Below are positions 45,561-54,691 of a stretch of DNA of 64,000 nt, in pieces. The translations under genes and the position numbers were made by a program. Each line of letters starts with the position of its first letter. The stretch's first letter is position 1. The notes beneath the pieces were generated by a model. It saw nothing but the letters and a program-made list of their open reading frames with translations. It did no database searches and was not told where the DNA came from. The stretch comes from Pseudomonas sp. KK4 (GTDB lineage Bacteria; Pseudomonadota; Gammaproteobacteria; Pseudomonadales; Pseudomonadaceae), in the NCBI RefSeq assembly GCF_001984065.1, contig NZ_LYVP01000017.1:1-64000 (forward strand), written 5' to 3'.

Positions 45561-47081
45561 ATGATTTACGCACAACCCGGAACCCCCGGTGCCGTCGTTT
45601 CCTTCAAGGCGCGCTACGGCAACTTCATTGGCGGCGAGTTCGTTGCGCCGGTCGATGGCCAGTATTTCACCAACACTTCACCGGTCAACGGCGAAGTGAT
45701 CGCCGAATTCCCGCGCTCGAGCGCCGCCGACATCGACAAGGCCCTCGACGCCGCCCATGCCGCCGCTGACGCCTGGGGTAAAACCTCGGCTCAGGACCGT
45801 TCGCTAACGCTGCTGAAAATCGCTGACCGCATCGAGCAGAACCTGGAAATCCTCGCCGTCACCGAAACCTGGGACAACGGCAAGGCCGTGCGCGAAACCC
45901 TGAACGCCGACGTGCCGCTGGCCGCCGACCATTTCCGTTACTTTGCCGGCTGCATCCGTGCCCAGGAAGGCGGCGCCGCCGAAATCAACGAACTGACCAC
46001 TGCCTACCATTTCCATGAGCCACTGGGTGTGGTCGGGCAGATCATCCCGTGGAACTTTCCTCTGTTGATGGCGGCGTGGAAACTCGCCCCGGCCCTGGCC
46101 GCCGGCAACTGCATCGTGCTCAAGCCTGCCGAACAGACGCCCCTGTCAATCATGGTCTTCGCCGAACTGATCGCCGACCTGCTGCCGGCCGGTGTGCTCA
46201 ACATCGTCCAGGGTTTCGGTCGCGAAGCCGGTGAGGCGCTGGCCACCAGTAAGCGCATCGCCAAGATAGCCTTCACCGGTTCCACTCCGGTTGGCGCACA
46301 CATCATGCATTGCGCCGCCGAGAACATCATTCCGAGTACCGTAGAGCTGGGCGGCAAATCGCCGAACATTTTCTTCGAAGACATCATGAACGCCGAGCCA
46401 CAGTTCATCGAGAAAGCCGCCGAAGGCCTGGTGCTGGCCTTTTTCAACCAGGGGGAGGTGTGCACCTGTCCGTCCCGCGCACTGGTGCAGGAGTCGATCT
46501 ACGAGCCGTTCATGGCTGAAGTGATGAAGAAGATCGTCAAGATCAAGCGCGGCAACCCGCTGGACACCGAAACCATGGTCGGCGCCCAAGCGTCGGAGCA
46601 GCAATACGACAAGATCCTCTCGTACCTGAACATCGCCCGGGAGGAGGGCGCCGAGCTGCTCACCGGCGGCGCGGCCGAGCGTCTGGAGGGTGACCTGTCC
46701 AGCGGCTACTACATCCAGCCAACCCTGCTCAAGGGCACCAACAAAATGCGTGTGTTCCAGGAGGAAATCTTCGGGCCGGTGGTGGGCGTCACCACCTTCA
46801 AGGACGAAGCCGAAGCCCTGGCCATCGCCAACGACACCGAGTTCGGCCTCGGCGCCGGCCTGTGGACCCGCGACATCAACCGCGCCTACCGCATGGGCCG
46901 GGCGATCAAGGCCGGGCGCGTGTGGACCAACTGCTACCACCTGTACCCGGCCCATGCCGCGTTCGGTGGCTACAAGAAGTCCGGTGTCGGCCGCGAGAAC
47001 CACAAAATGATGCTCGATCACTATCAGCAGACCAAGAACCTGCTGGTGAGCTACGACATTAATCCGTTGGGGTTCTTCTAA
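45561..47081 (+). CDS. pedI: NAD-dependent aldehyde dehydrogenase (PedI/ExaC-like)
   Basis: A 506-residue aldehyde dehydrogenase. [12 protein letters not shown] carries the catalytic Glu262 and [12 protein letters not shown] the nucleophile Cys301 (another Cys at 303). It corresponds to ExaC/PedI and oxidises acetaldehyde from the PQQ dehydrogenase to acetate in the cytoplasm. AGAGG precedes the ATG. Confidence 0.93.
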   Translation: MIYAQPGTPGAVVSFKARYGNFIGGEFVAPVDGQYFTNTSPVNGEVIAEFPRSSAADIDKALDAAHAAADAWGKTSAQDRSLTLLKIADRIEQNLEILAVTETWDNGKAVRETLNADVPLAADHFRYFAGCIRAQEGGAAEINELTTAYHFHEPLGVVGQIIPWNFPLLMAAWKLAPALAAGNCIVLKPAEQTPLSIMVFAELIADLLPAGVLNIVQGFGREAGEALATSKRIAKIAFTGSTPVGAHIMHCAAENIIPSTVELGGKSPNIFFEDIMNAEPQFIEKAAEGLVLAFFNQGEVCTCPSRALVQESIYEPFMAEVMKKIVKIKRGNPLDTETMVGAQASEQQYDKILSYLNIAREEGAELLTGGAAERLEGDLSSGYYIQPTLLKGTNKMRVFQEEIFGPVVGVTTFKDEAEALAIANDTEFGLGAGLWTRDINRAYRMGRAIKAGRVWTNCYHLYPAHAAFGGYKKSGVGRENHKMMLDHYQQTKNLLVSYDINPLGFF

Positions 47082-47103
47082 CTCACTGAACCCATTGCCC
47101 CTC

Positions 47104-47187
47104 TGTGGGAGCGAGCCTGCTCGCGATTGCGGTCCGACATTCAATGCTGAATGTGCTGACCTCATCGCGAGCAGGCTCGCTCCCACA
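47104..47187. repeat. REP inverted pair (GCAGGCTCGCTCC type)
   Basis: TGTGGGAGCGAGCCTGCTCG at the left and its complement to 47187, 23 bp after the pedI stop. Confidence 0.92.
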
Positions 47188-47223
47188 TTGGTTTTTCACA
47201 TTGCTTGAACGCTGAGGCACACC

Positions 47224-47237
47224 CCCTACCAACGCAC
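47224..47237. promoter_or_regulatory. CTACCAA element upstream of pqqA
   Basis: CCCTACCAACGCAC lies about 95-110 bases before the pqqA start. The related half AAAGTAGC follows about 27 bases further. Candidate site for the island regulator at the pqq operon. Confidence 0.45.
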
Positions 47238-47332
47238 CCCACAACCTCGTTCGAAAGTAGCATTCGGACCTTTCGCGCCCCGTGCATTAATGGCTTTACC
47301 GGAATGGCCCGGCATAAGAAGAGGATTGACCC

Positions 47333-47404
47333 ATGTGGACTAAACCCGCGTTTACCGACCTGCGCATTGGCTTCGAAGTGACGATGTATTTCGCCAACCG
47401 CTGA
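47333..47404 (+). CDS. pqqA: PQQ precursor peptide
   Basis: A 23-residue peptide, [20 protein letters not shown] plus ANR. The conserved Glu15 and Tyr19 (EVTMY, the ExxxY pair) are the two residues joined to form PQQ. GAGG lies about 9 bases before the ATG. It is too short for ordinary gene finders and begins the pqq operon. Confidence 0.97.
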   Translation: MWTKPAFTDLRIGFEVTMYFANR

Positions 47405-47411
47405 TCGTTCA

Positions 47412-47437
47412 CCCGGCCAGCCGTGGTGTTGGCCGGG
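47412..47437 (+). terminator. Hairpin between pqqA and pqqB
   Basis: CCCGGCCA and TGGCCGGG form an 8-bp perfect stem with a 10-base loop, 7 bases after the pqqA stop. There is no T-run, so it may protect the pqqA mRNA or attenuate rather than fully terminate. This would give more precursor peptide than enzymes. Confidence 0.7.
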
Positions 47438-47459
47438 CCTGCCTCCTGGAGCATTGCCC

Positions 47460-48374
47460 ATGCACATCCGCGTTCTCGGCTCCGCCGCCGGCGGCGGTTT
47501 TCCGCAGTGGAACTGCAACTGCCGGCAGTGCGCCGGTGTGCGCAACGGCAGTCTGCGGGCGCAGCGGCGCACGCAGTCGTCCATCGTCCTGAGCGACAAC
47601 GGTGTGGGCTGGTTGCTGTGCAACGCCTCTCCGGACATCCGCGCGCAACTCGAAAGTTTTCCGCTGCTGCAACCGGCACGTCGTTTGCGCGATACGGCGG
47701 TTGCCGGCGTGGTCCTGATGGACAGCCAGATCGACCATTGCACCGGCCTGTTGAGCTTGCGCGAAGGTTGCCCGCATGCGGTGTGGTGCACCGAGCGGGT
47801 CCATCAGGACCTGAGCAGCGGCTTCCCTTTGTTCAGCATGCTCACACACTGGAATGGCGGTCTGCAGTGGCAGCCGATCGGACTGGACCGCGAACCGTTC
47901 CGCATCGCGGCCTGCCCGCAGTTGCAGTTTCGCGCGATCCCGCTGGTCAGCAACGCGCCACCGTACTCGCCCAACCGCGGCAATACGCAGCCGGGCGACA
48001 CCATCGGCCTGTTCATCGAAGACCTGCGCACCGGCGCTTCGCTGTTCTACGCACCGGGCCTGGGGCAAATCGACGACGAAGTATTGAGCTGGATGCAGCG
48101 CGCCGATTGCCTGTTGCTTGACGGCACCTTGTGGCGCGACGACGAGATGCGCGTGTGCGAAGTCGGCCAGAGCCTCGGCAGCGAAATGGGGCATCTGCCG
48201 CAGAGCGGGGCGGGTGGCATGCTGGAGGTGCTGGAGGGATTTACCCGGCAGCGCAAGGTGCTGATCCATATCAACAACACCAACCCGATACTCGACGAGG
48301 ACTCGGCGGAACGGGCGTTGCTGGAGCGACGGGGGATCGAGGTGGCCTATGACGGCATGGACATTGTGTTGTAG
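47460..48374 (+). CDS. pqqB: PQQ biosynthesis protein PqqB
   Basis: A 304-residue MBL-fold protein with the PqqB start [25 protein letters not shown] and [11 protein letters not shown] in place of the usual His-rich motif. PqqB is reported to hydroxylate a tyrosine-derived intermediate with iron. ATG 47460 has GGAG upstream; the earlier TTG at 47454 is not needed. Confidence 0.95.
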   Translation: MHIRVLGSAAGGGFPQWNCNCRQCAGVRNGSLRAQRRTQSSIVLSDNGVGWLLCNASPDIRAQLESFPLLQPARRLRDTAVAGVVLMDSQIDHCTGLLSLREGCPHAVWCTERVHQDLSSGFPLFSMLTHWNGGLQWQPIGLDREPFRIAACPQLQFRAIPLVSNAPPYSPNRGNTQPGDTIGLFIEDLRTGASLFYAPGLGQIDDEVLSWMQRADCLLLDGTLWRDDEMRVCEVGQSLGSEMGHLPQSGAGGMLEVLEGFTRQRKVLIHINNTNPILDEDSAERALLERRGIEVAYDGMDIVL

Positions 48375-48385
48375 CCCCTGGCCCC

Positions 48386-48487
48386 ATCGCGAGCAGGCTC
48401 GCTCCCACACGTGGTGGGGGTGTCAGCAACTGATCCCGCACATCCTGATCAACCAGAGTCCCCTGTGGGAGCGAGCCTGCTCGCGAT
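48386..48487. repeat. REP inverted pair between pqqB and pqqC
   Basis: ATCGCGAGCAGGCTCGCTCC at 48386 and TGTGGGAGCGAGCCTGCTCG ending near 48487 with a longer (54-base) spacer. It falls inside what is otherwise one pqq operon and could affect the relative levels of pqqAB and pqqCDE. Confidence 0.88.
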
Positions 48488-48528
48488 AGCGCCAGACCCA
48501 GACACCCAGAATCTTCCGGAGACCCGCA

Positions 48529-49281
48529 ATGAACGAAACCCCCTTGACCCCCGCCGAGTTCGAACAGGCCCTGCGCGCCAAGGGGGCCTATTACCACATC
48601 CATCATCCCTTCCATCAGGCCATGTACGCCGGTCGCGCCACGCGCGAACAGATCCAGGGCTGGGTCGCCAATCGTTTCTATTACCAGGTGAACATCCCCC
48701 TGAAAGACGCCGCTATCCTCGCCAACTGCCCCGACCGCGACGTGCGCCGCGAATGGCTGCAACGGATTCTCGACCACGATGGCGTGCCCGGCAGCGCGGG
48801 CGGCATCGAGGCCTGGTTGCGCCTGGGCGAAGCCGTGGGGCTGGACCGTGAGCGGATCCTGTCCCAGGAACTGGTACTGCCGGGGGTGCGGTTTGCCGTG
48901 GATGCCTACGTCAACTTCGCCCGGCGTGCTTGCTGGCAGGAGGCGGCCAGCAGCTCGCTGACTGAATTGTTCGCGCCGCAGATCCACCAGTCGCGACTCG
49001 ACGCCTGGCCGACGCATTACCCGTGGATCGACGTCGGCGGCTACGACTACTTCCGTACGCGACTGGGCCAGGCGCGGCGTGATGTCGCGCATGGCTTGCG
49101 CATCACCCTGGCACACTACGTCACCGTCGAAGCCCAGCAACGCATGCTGGAAATCCTGCAATTCAAGCTCGATGTGCTGTGGAGCATGCTCGATGCCATG
49201 AGCATGGCCTATGAACTGGAGCGTCCGCCTTATCACACTGTCACCCGGGACAACGTCTGGCATCGGGGGGGCACGCTGTGA
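48529..49281 (+). CDS. pqqC: PQQ synthase PqqC
   Basis: A 250-residue heme-oxygenase-like, cofactor-free oxidase with the PqqC signatures [15 protein letters not shown] and [11 protein letters not shown]. It carries out the last, eight-electron oxidation and ring closure to PQQ. Its stop overlaps the pqqD GTG start (GTGA). Confidence 0.96.
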   Translation: MNETPLTPAEFEQALRAKGAYYHIHHPFHQAMYAGRATREQIQGWVANRFYYQVNIPLKDAAILANCPDRDVRREWLQRILDHDGVPGSAGGIEAWLRLGEAVGLDRERILSQELVLPGVRFAVDAYVNFARRACWQEAASSSLTELFAPQIHQSRLDAWPTHYPWIDVGGYDYFRTRLGQARRDVAHGLRITLAHYVTVEAQQRMLEILQFKLDVLWSMLDAMSMAYELERPPYHTVTRDNVWHRGGTL

Positions 49282-49550
49282 GCCTGATCAAACGTGCACA
49301 CGCGCCGATGCTGCGCCGGGGTTTTCGTCTTCAGTGGGAGCCGCGCCAGAACGGTCACGTGCTGCTGTACCCCGAGGGCATGATCAAGCTCAATGCCAGC
49401 GCCGGGCAGATTCTCGGCCTGGTGAATGGGCAACGCAGCGTGGCGGACATCATCGATTCACTGTCGGCGAGTTTCCCCGGTGTGCCGGGGATCGACGAGG
49501 ATGTGCTGGCGTTTCTGGAGGTGGCCCATGCGCAGTTCTGGATCGAGTGA
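49278..49550 (+). CDS. pqqD: PQQ biosynthesis chaperone PqqD
   Basis: A 90-residue PqqD ([43 protein letters not shown] is split over its middle). It binds PqqA and presents it to PqqE. GTG start overlapping pqqC by 4 bp; its 3' end overlaps pqqE by 23 bp. Confidence 0.94.
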   Translation: MSLIKRAHAPMLRRGFRLQWEPRQNGHVLLYPEGMIKLNASAGQILGLVNGQRSVADIIDSLSASFPGVPGIDEDVLAFLEVAHAQFWIE

Positions 49551-50670
49551 AGCACCGCCCGGCCCCCCGTTGTGGCTGTTGGCCGAGCTGACTTACCGCT
49601 GCCCGTTGCAATGCCCATATTGCTCCAACCCGCTGGACTTCGCTCAACAGGGCGCGGAGTTGAGCACCGATGAATGGATTCGCGTGTTCGCCGAGTCGCG
49701 GGCCATGGGCGCCGCGCAATTGGGCTTTTCCGGGGGCGAGCCGCTGGTGCGCCAGGACCTGGCCGAGCTGATCAAGGCTGCACGGGACATGGGTTACTAC
49801 ACCAACCTGATCACCTCGGGGATCGGTCTGACCGAAGGCAAGATCGCCGAATTCAAGGTGGCCGGGCTCGATCACATCCAGATCAGCTTTCAGGCCGCCG
49901 ACGAAACGGTCAACAACCTGCTTGCCGGCTCACGCAAGGCCTTCGCACAAAAACTGTCGATGGCCAGGGCGGTGAAAGCCCAGGGTTATCCGATGGTGCT
50001 GAACTTCGTCACCCACCGGCACAACATCGATCGCATCGACCGGATCATCGACCTGTGCCTGGAATTGGAGGCGGATTTTGTCGAATTGGCCACGTGCCAG
50101 TTCTATGGCTGGGCCGAACTCAATCGCGCCGGCCTGCTGCCCACCCGTGAGCAACTGCAGCGTGCCGAACGCATCACCCAGCAATACCGCCAGCGCCTGG
50201 AAGCCCAGGGGCACCCGTGCAAGCTGATCTTCGTCACCCCGGATTACTACGAAGAACGCCCGAAAACCTGCATGAATGGCTGGGCCAACCTGTTTCTCGA
50301 CATCACCCCGGATGGCACCGCGCTGCCGTGTCACAGCGCCCGGCAATTGCCGGTGCAGTTTCCCAACGTACGTGAGCACAGCATCGAGCACATCTGGAAG
50401 GATTCCTTCGGCTTCAACCGCTTTCGCGGCGATGACTGGATGAAGGAACCGTGCCGCTCCTGCGATGAAAAACACAAGGATCTCGGCGGCTGTCGCTGCC
50501 AGGCGTTCATGCTCACCGGCGATGCCGAAAATGCCGATCCGGTGTGCAGCAAGTCGCCGCACCACGCCGTCATCCTTAAGGCCCGCGAAGAAGCCGACGC
50601 GCCGGGGCAGGGCATGGAGCGCCTGACGTTGCGCAACGAAAAAGCGTCGCGCCTGATCTATCGCGGATAA
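49528..50670 (+). CDS. pqqE: PqqA peptide cyclase (radical SAM)
   Basis: A 380-residue radical SAM/SPASM enzyme. The radical cluster motif is CPLQCPYC (CX3CX2C) near residue 28, and the C-terminal auxiliary clusters use CHSAR, CRSCDEK and GCRCQA cysteines. It forms the Glu-Tyr carbon bond in PqqA. ATG 49528 lies within the end of pqqD; the open frame before it is pqqD shadow. Confidence 0.95.
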   Translation: MRSSGSSEAPPGPPLWLLAELTYRCPLQCPYCSNPLDFAQQGAELSTDEWIRVFAESRAMGAAQLGFSGGEPLVRQDLAELIKAARDMGYYTNLITSGIGLTEGKIAEFKVAGLDHIQISFQAADETVNNLLAGSRKAFAQKLSMARAVKAQGYPMVLNFVTHRHNIDRIDRIIDLCLELEADFVELATCQFYGWAELNRAGLLPTREQLQRAERITQQYRQRLEAQGHPCKLIFVTPDYYEERPKTCMNGWANLFLDITPDGTALPCHSARQLPVQFPNVREHSIEHIWKDSFGFNRFRGDDWMKEPCRSCDEKHKDLGGCRCQAFMLTGDAENADPVCSKSPHHAVILKAREEADAPGQGMERLTLRNEKASRLIYRG

Positions 50671-50697
50671 TCAAACACCACAAATGCCATTGTTTGG

Positions 50698-50776
50698 GGC
50701 TTGCTCGCAAAAGCGGCGCACCTTTGAGCAAATCATTGACTGACACGCCGCTTTCGCGAGCAAGCCCGCTCCCACA
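50698..50776. repeat. REP inverted pair between pqqE and ercA
   Basis: GGGCTTGCTCGCAAAAGCGG at the left and TTTCGCGAGCAAGCCCGCTC at the right, with spacer bases (TGACTGACACG) that repeat those of the copy at the window start. The left arm has one change (CGCAAAAG for CGCGAAAG). Confidence 0.88.
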
Positions 50777-50873
50777 GAGGCGCTCTGTGAATCCATCAAT
50801 TGGTCTGATTGCATTCGCAGCCGGATGGGTTAGTGTGGCTTTACCTTTCAAAACAATAAAAACAGGCTTTCCA

Positions 50874-52037
50874 ATGAGCCAGAGTCTCAGCCAGCTGCGT
50901 AAATTCGTTTCGCCTGAAATCATCTTCGGTGCCGGATGCCGGCACAATGTCGGCAATTACGCCAAGACCTTCGGGGCACGCAAGGTGCTGATCGTCAGCG
51001 ACCCCGGGGTGATCGCCGCCGGGTGGGTGGCCGATGTCGAGGCCAGCCTGCAGGCGCTGGGCATCGATTACTGTTTGTACAAGGATGTGTCGCCCAACCC
51101 GCGGGTCGAGGAAGTCATGCTCGGCGCCGAGTTGTACCGCGAAAACCATTGCGACGTGATCGTCGCCGTCGGTGGTGGCAGCCCGATGGATTGCGGCAAG
51201 GGCATCGGCATCGTCGTTGCCCACGGTCGCAGCATCCTCGAGTTCGAGGGCGTGGACACCATCCGAGTGCCGAGCCCGCCACTGATCCTGATCCCGACCA
51301 CCGCCGGCACGTCGGCGGACGTGTCGCAGTTCGTGATCATTTCCAACCAGCAGGAACGCATGAAGTTTTCCATCGTCAGCAAAGCGGTGGTGCCGGACGT
51401 GTCGCTGATCGACCCGGAGACCACCCTGAGCATGGACCCGTTCCTGTCCGCCTGTACCGGCATCGATGCACTGGTGCACGCCATCGAGGCCTTCGTTTCC
51501 ACGGGCCACGGACCCTTGACCGACCCCCATGCGCTGGAGGCGATGCGCCTGATCAACGGCAACCTGGTGCAGATGATCGCCAACCCGACGGACATTGCCC
51601 TGCGCGAGAAAATCATGCTCGGCAGCATGCAGGCCGGGCTGGCGTTCTCCAACGCGATCCTCGGCGCGGTACACGCCATGTCCCACAGCCTCGGCGGCTT
51701 CCTGGACCTGCCCCATGGCTTGTGCAACGCGGTGCTGGTGGAGCACGTCGTGGCGTTCAACTACAGCTCGGCGCCGGAGCGGTTCAAGGTGATCGCCGAG
51801 ACGTTCGGCATCGATTGCCGTGGGCTCAATCACCGGCAGATCTGCGGGCGTCTGGTCGAACACCTGATCGCCCTCAAGCATGCGATCGGCTTCCACGAAA
51901 CCTTGGGCTTGCACGGTGTCAGTACGGCGGACATTCCGTTCCTGTCGCAACACGCCATGCATGATCCGTGCATCCTGACCAATCCGCGCGAGTCCAGTCA
52001 GCGTGATGTCGAGGTCGTCTATGGCGAAGCCCTCTGA
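50874..52037 (+). CDS. ercA: Iron-containing alcohol dehydrogenase ErcA
   Basis: A 387-residue group III (iron-type) alcohol dehydrogenase: nucleotide motif AVGGGSPMDCGKGIG, metal-binding region DPFLSACTGIDALVHAIEAFVS and AVHAMSHSLGGFLDLPHG. ErcA of P. aeruginosa has the same length and sits beside ercS, and has been assigned a signalling role in ethanol oxidation rather than a bulk catabolic one. ATG 50874 is chosen; the longer frame covers the REP. Confidence 0.93.
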   Translation: MSQSLSQLRKFVSPEIIFGAGCRHNVGNYAKTFGARKVLIVSDPGVIAAGWVADVEASLQALGIDYCLYKDVSPNPRVEEVMLGAELYRENHCDVIVAVGGGSPMDCGKGIGIVVAHGRSILEFEGVDTIRVPSPPLILIPTTAGTSADVSQFVIISNQQERMKFSIVSKAVVPDVSLIDPETTLSMDPFLSACTGIDALVHAIEAFVSTGHGPLTDPHALEAMRLINGNLVQMIANPTDIALREKIMLGSMQAGLAFSNAILGAVHAMSHSLGGFLDLPHGLCNAVLVEHVVAFNYSSAPERFKVIAETFGIDCRGLNHRQICGRLVEHLIALKHAIGFHETLGLHGVSTADIPFLSQHAMHDPCILTNPRESSQRDVEVVYGEAL

Positions 52038-53748
52038 CGACCAGCAACGGGCACTGGCCGGGTTACTCGGTTTAAGCAGCCACTCGGCGCGCAAAAGCCA
52101 TTACCCCGAACTCAACGCGCGCCTGGACGAACTTGAAGCCGAGCGCAATCGCTACAAATGGCTGTTCGAAAATGCTGTCCACGGGATTTTCCAGGCCAGC
52201 CTGCTGGAAGGGATGCGCGCGGCCAACCCCGCCTTGGCGCGCATGCTGGGTTATCAAAACCCGCAGGAAGTGCTGTTTTCACTGGCGGACCTGGCGAGCA
52301 ACCTGTTTGTCGGCGGTGCGCAGGAACTGGAAAACATCGGCGAAATCCTCCGCCACCAAGGCAGCCTGCATGGGTACGAAACCCAGTTGCGGCGCAAGGA
52401 CGGCAGCAGCCTCGACGTGTTGATGAACCTGTTGCTCAAGCCCGATCAGGAGGGGCTGGTGGAAGGCTTCGTCGCCGACATCACCGAGCGCAAGCTGGCG
52501 CAGCAGCGCCTGCAACAACTCAATGACGAACTGGAGCAGCGGGTGACCGCGCGTACCGACGAGTTGCTCGAGGCCAATCGCAACCTGCAGCAGCAGATCA
52601 CCCAGCGCAAGCAGATCGCCGAAGCCTTGCGCGATGCCCGTGATGCCGCCGAAGCCGCCAACCGCAGCAAGGACAAATACCTCGCGGCGGCCAGTCACGA
52701 CCTGCTGCAACCGCTCAACGCCGCGCGCTTGCTGATTTCCACTTTGCGTGAGCGCAAGTTGCCGAAAGTCGAGCAGGTGCTGGTCGAACGCACCCATCAG
52801 GCCCTGGAGGGTGCCGAAGACCTGCTCACCGACTTGCTGGACATTTCCCGGCTCGATCAGGCAGCGGTCAAGCCGGATGTGGCCTTGTACCGCCTCGACG
52901 AGTTGCTCGGGCCGCTGGTGTCGGAGTTTCAGTCGGTCGCCGCGGCCGCCGGGTTGGGTTTGCGTGTTCACATGGGCAACTACGCCATTCGTACCGACCT
53001 GCGCCTGGTGACCCGGATCCTGCGCAACTTCCTCAGCAACGCCTGCCGCTACACCGATCAGGGCAGCATCCTGCTCGGGGCCAGGCGTCGCGGTGACTAT
53101 TTGCGGCTAGAGGTCTGGGACACCGGACGTGGCATCCCGGCCGATCGCCTTGACTCCATCTTCCTCGAGTTCAATCAGCTGGATGTCGGCCGCGCCGCCG
53201 ACCGCAAGGGCGTCGGCCTGGGGCTGGCGATCGTCGAGCGGATCGCCAAGATCCTCGACTACCGGATCCAGGTGCGGTCGCGGCCGGGGCGCGGCTCCCT
53301 GTTCAGCATCGAGGTGCCGATTTCCACGCAGGTGCCATTGCCCATCAGCCTCGCGCCGCCGCAACCGGGGACGGGCAATCCGCTACCGGGCCGGCGTTTG
53401 CTGGTGCTGGACAATGAAGTGAGCATTCTGCAAAGCATGAGCGCGTTGCTCGGGCAGTGGGGTTGCGAAGTGGTCACTGCCACCGATGAAGCCGCCGCGC
53501 TGGCGGCGTTGAACGGGCAGGCGCCGGAACTGATCCTGGCGGACTACCACCTCGACCACGGCGTGGTGGGCTGTGAAGTGGTGCGACATCTGCGCGAACA
53601 TTTCCGTCGCACGATTCCGGCGGTGATCATCACGGCGGATCGCACCGATCAATGCCGGCGCTCGCTGCAAAGGCTCGATGCACCGATGCTGAACAAGCCG
53701 GTCAAACCCGGCAAGCTGCGGGCGGTGCTGAGCCAGATGCTGGGTTAG
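52021..53748 (+). CDS. ercS: PAS-containing hybrid histidine kinase ErcS
   Basis: A 575-residue soluble kinase: PAS domain (about 35-160), coiled coil (about 165-215), HisKA with His226 in YLAAASHDLLQPLNAARLL, HATPase (DTGRGIPADRLDSIFLEF, GVGLGLAIVERI) and receiver with Asp508 (LILADYHLDHG). It is a shorter paralogue of the NahK-type kinase at the other end of the island. ATG 52021 overlaps ercA by 17 bp, so the two are coupled. Its stop overlaps the aldose epimerase stop on the other strand by 4 bp. Confidence 0.92.
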   Translation: MAKPSDDQQRALAGLLGLSSHSARKSHYPELNARLDELEAERNRYKWLFENAVHGIFQASLLEGMRAANPALARMLGYQNPQEVLFSLADLASNLFVGGAQELENIGEILRHQGSLHGYETQLRRKDGSSLDVLMNLLLKPDQEGLVEGFVADITERKLAQQRLQQLNDELEQRVTARTDELLEANRNLQQQITQRKQIAEALRDARDAAEAANRSKDKYLAAASHDLLQPLNAARLLISTLRERKLPKVEQVLVERTHQALEGAEDLLTDLLDISRLDQAAVKPDVALYRLDELLGPLVSEFQSVAAAAGLGLRVHMGNYAIRTDLRLVTRILRNFLSNACRYTDQGSILLGARRRGDYLRLEVWDTGRGIPADRLDSIFLEFNQLDVGRAADRKGVGLGLAIVERIAKILDYRIQVRSRPGRGSLFSIEVPISTQVPLPISLAPPQPGTGNPLPGRRLLVLDNEVSILQSMSALLGQWGCEVVTATDEAAALAALNGQAPELILADYHLDHGVVGCEVVRHLREHFRRTIPAVIITADRTDQCRRSLQRLDAPMLNKPVKPGKLRAVLSQMLG

Positions 53749-54617
53749 ACGAGCGCGCGATAGTGCAGGCTCAAACCCAGCTTCGTGCTTTGGTCCTGCT
53801 CCAGCAACACCAGACCGGGGCGCCCCGGCAGATGATGGGCGTTGACCGGGTGGCTGACCGGTTCGATGCAGAAAAACCCCAGGCCCACCGGGCAGTAGAG
53901 CAGGTAATAGTCGCTGCCGGTGGCCTGGCATTGCAGTTCGTAGCCCAGGTCCGGTTGCTGGATCAGGCAGTGACCGTCCCATTGGCAAAAACCATTGTCG
54001 ACCAGGGTGTCGGGTAGCGCCTTGGCCTGCTGGAAGTTCCAATCTGCGGGCAAACTGGCCAGGTGTGTCGGCAGTTTGCTCGCGTCACACTGCCAGACTT
54101 GTTCGGCCGGGGCCTTGAGACGGGTGTTCGCCGTGCGTGGGAAGTACGGATGCAAGCCGAGCCCATGCCAGGCAGCGCTTGGGGCCAGATGAGTGACCTG
54201 CAGTTCGATGCTCAGGCGGCCTGCGTTCAGGTGAAAACGCTGACGGGCGCGATAGGCGAACGGCGTGCTGCTGTCCAGTTGCAGGATCGTTTCGTTGGCG
54301 GTTTGAGACACCACCTGCCATGGCTGCTGCCAGGCGCTGCCATGGATCGGCAGGGGATCGGTGAGGCTGTTGGGGAGCAGCGCCAGCCAGCCGTCCGGGC
54401 AATCGAAACCGCCCTGAGCGATGCGGTTGGACCAGGGCACCAGCGGGAAACAGCCGAGTTTGCCCGGCAGGCCGGTGTCCAGGGCGTGCGCATCGGCGTG
54501 ACGCAACAGTGGCTGGCCGGTGTCGCGCACCGTCCAGTTGACGATGCTCGCGCCCAGTTCCGGGGCGAGGGTGAGGTAAGTGAGTTCGTCTTCGAGTTCG
54601 AGCAAAGTGATTGTCAT
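53745..54617 (-). CDS. Aldose 1-epimerase family protein
   Basis: A 290-residue mutarotase-fold protein: LGCFPLVPWSNRIAQGGF, IHGSAWQQPW (catalytic His) and LGLHPYFPRT. It interconverts alpha and beta anomers. As last gene of the uronate operon it probably supplies the anomer used by uronate dehydrogenase, which acts on the ring form. Confidence 0.85.
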   Translation of the reverse strand: MTITLLELEDELTYLTLAPELGASIVNWTVRDTGQPLLRHADAHALDTGLPGKLGCFPLVPWSNRIAQGGFDCPDGWLALLPNSLTDPLPIHGSAWQQPWQVVSQTANETILQLDSSTPFAYRARQRFHLNAGRLSIELQVTHLAPSAAWHGLGLHPYFPRTANTRLKAPAEQVWQCDASKLPTHLASLPADWNFQQAKALPDTLVDNGFCQWDGHCLIQQPDLGYELQCQATGSDYYLLYCPVGLGFFCIEPVSHPVNAHHLPGRPGLVLLEQDQSTKLGLSLHYRALV

Positions 54618-54691
54618 AGTAGGTTCATGGGTTCAAAAGGCCTTTGTGGCGAGCGAGCATGCTCCGTCGCCACACGGAGCATGCCGGCCGG

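Noticed and set aside
47333..50670. A pqqF or pqqG peptidase gene in the pqq cluster.
   Set aside because: All spaces between pqqA and ercA are accounted for by pqqBCDE, REP elements and short gaps; any peptidase must be elsewhere.
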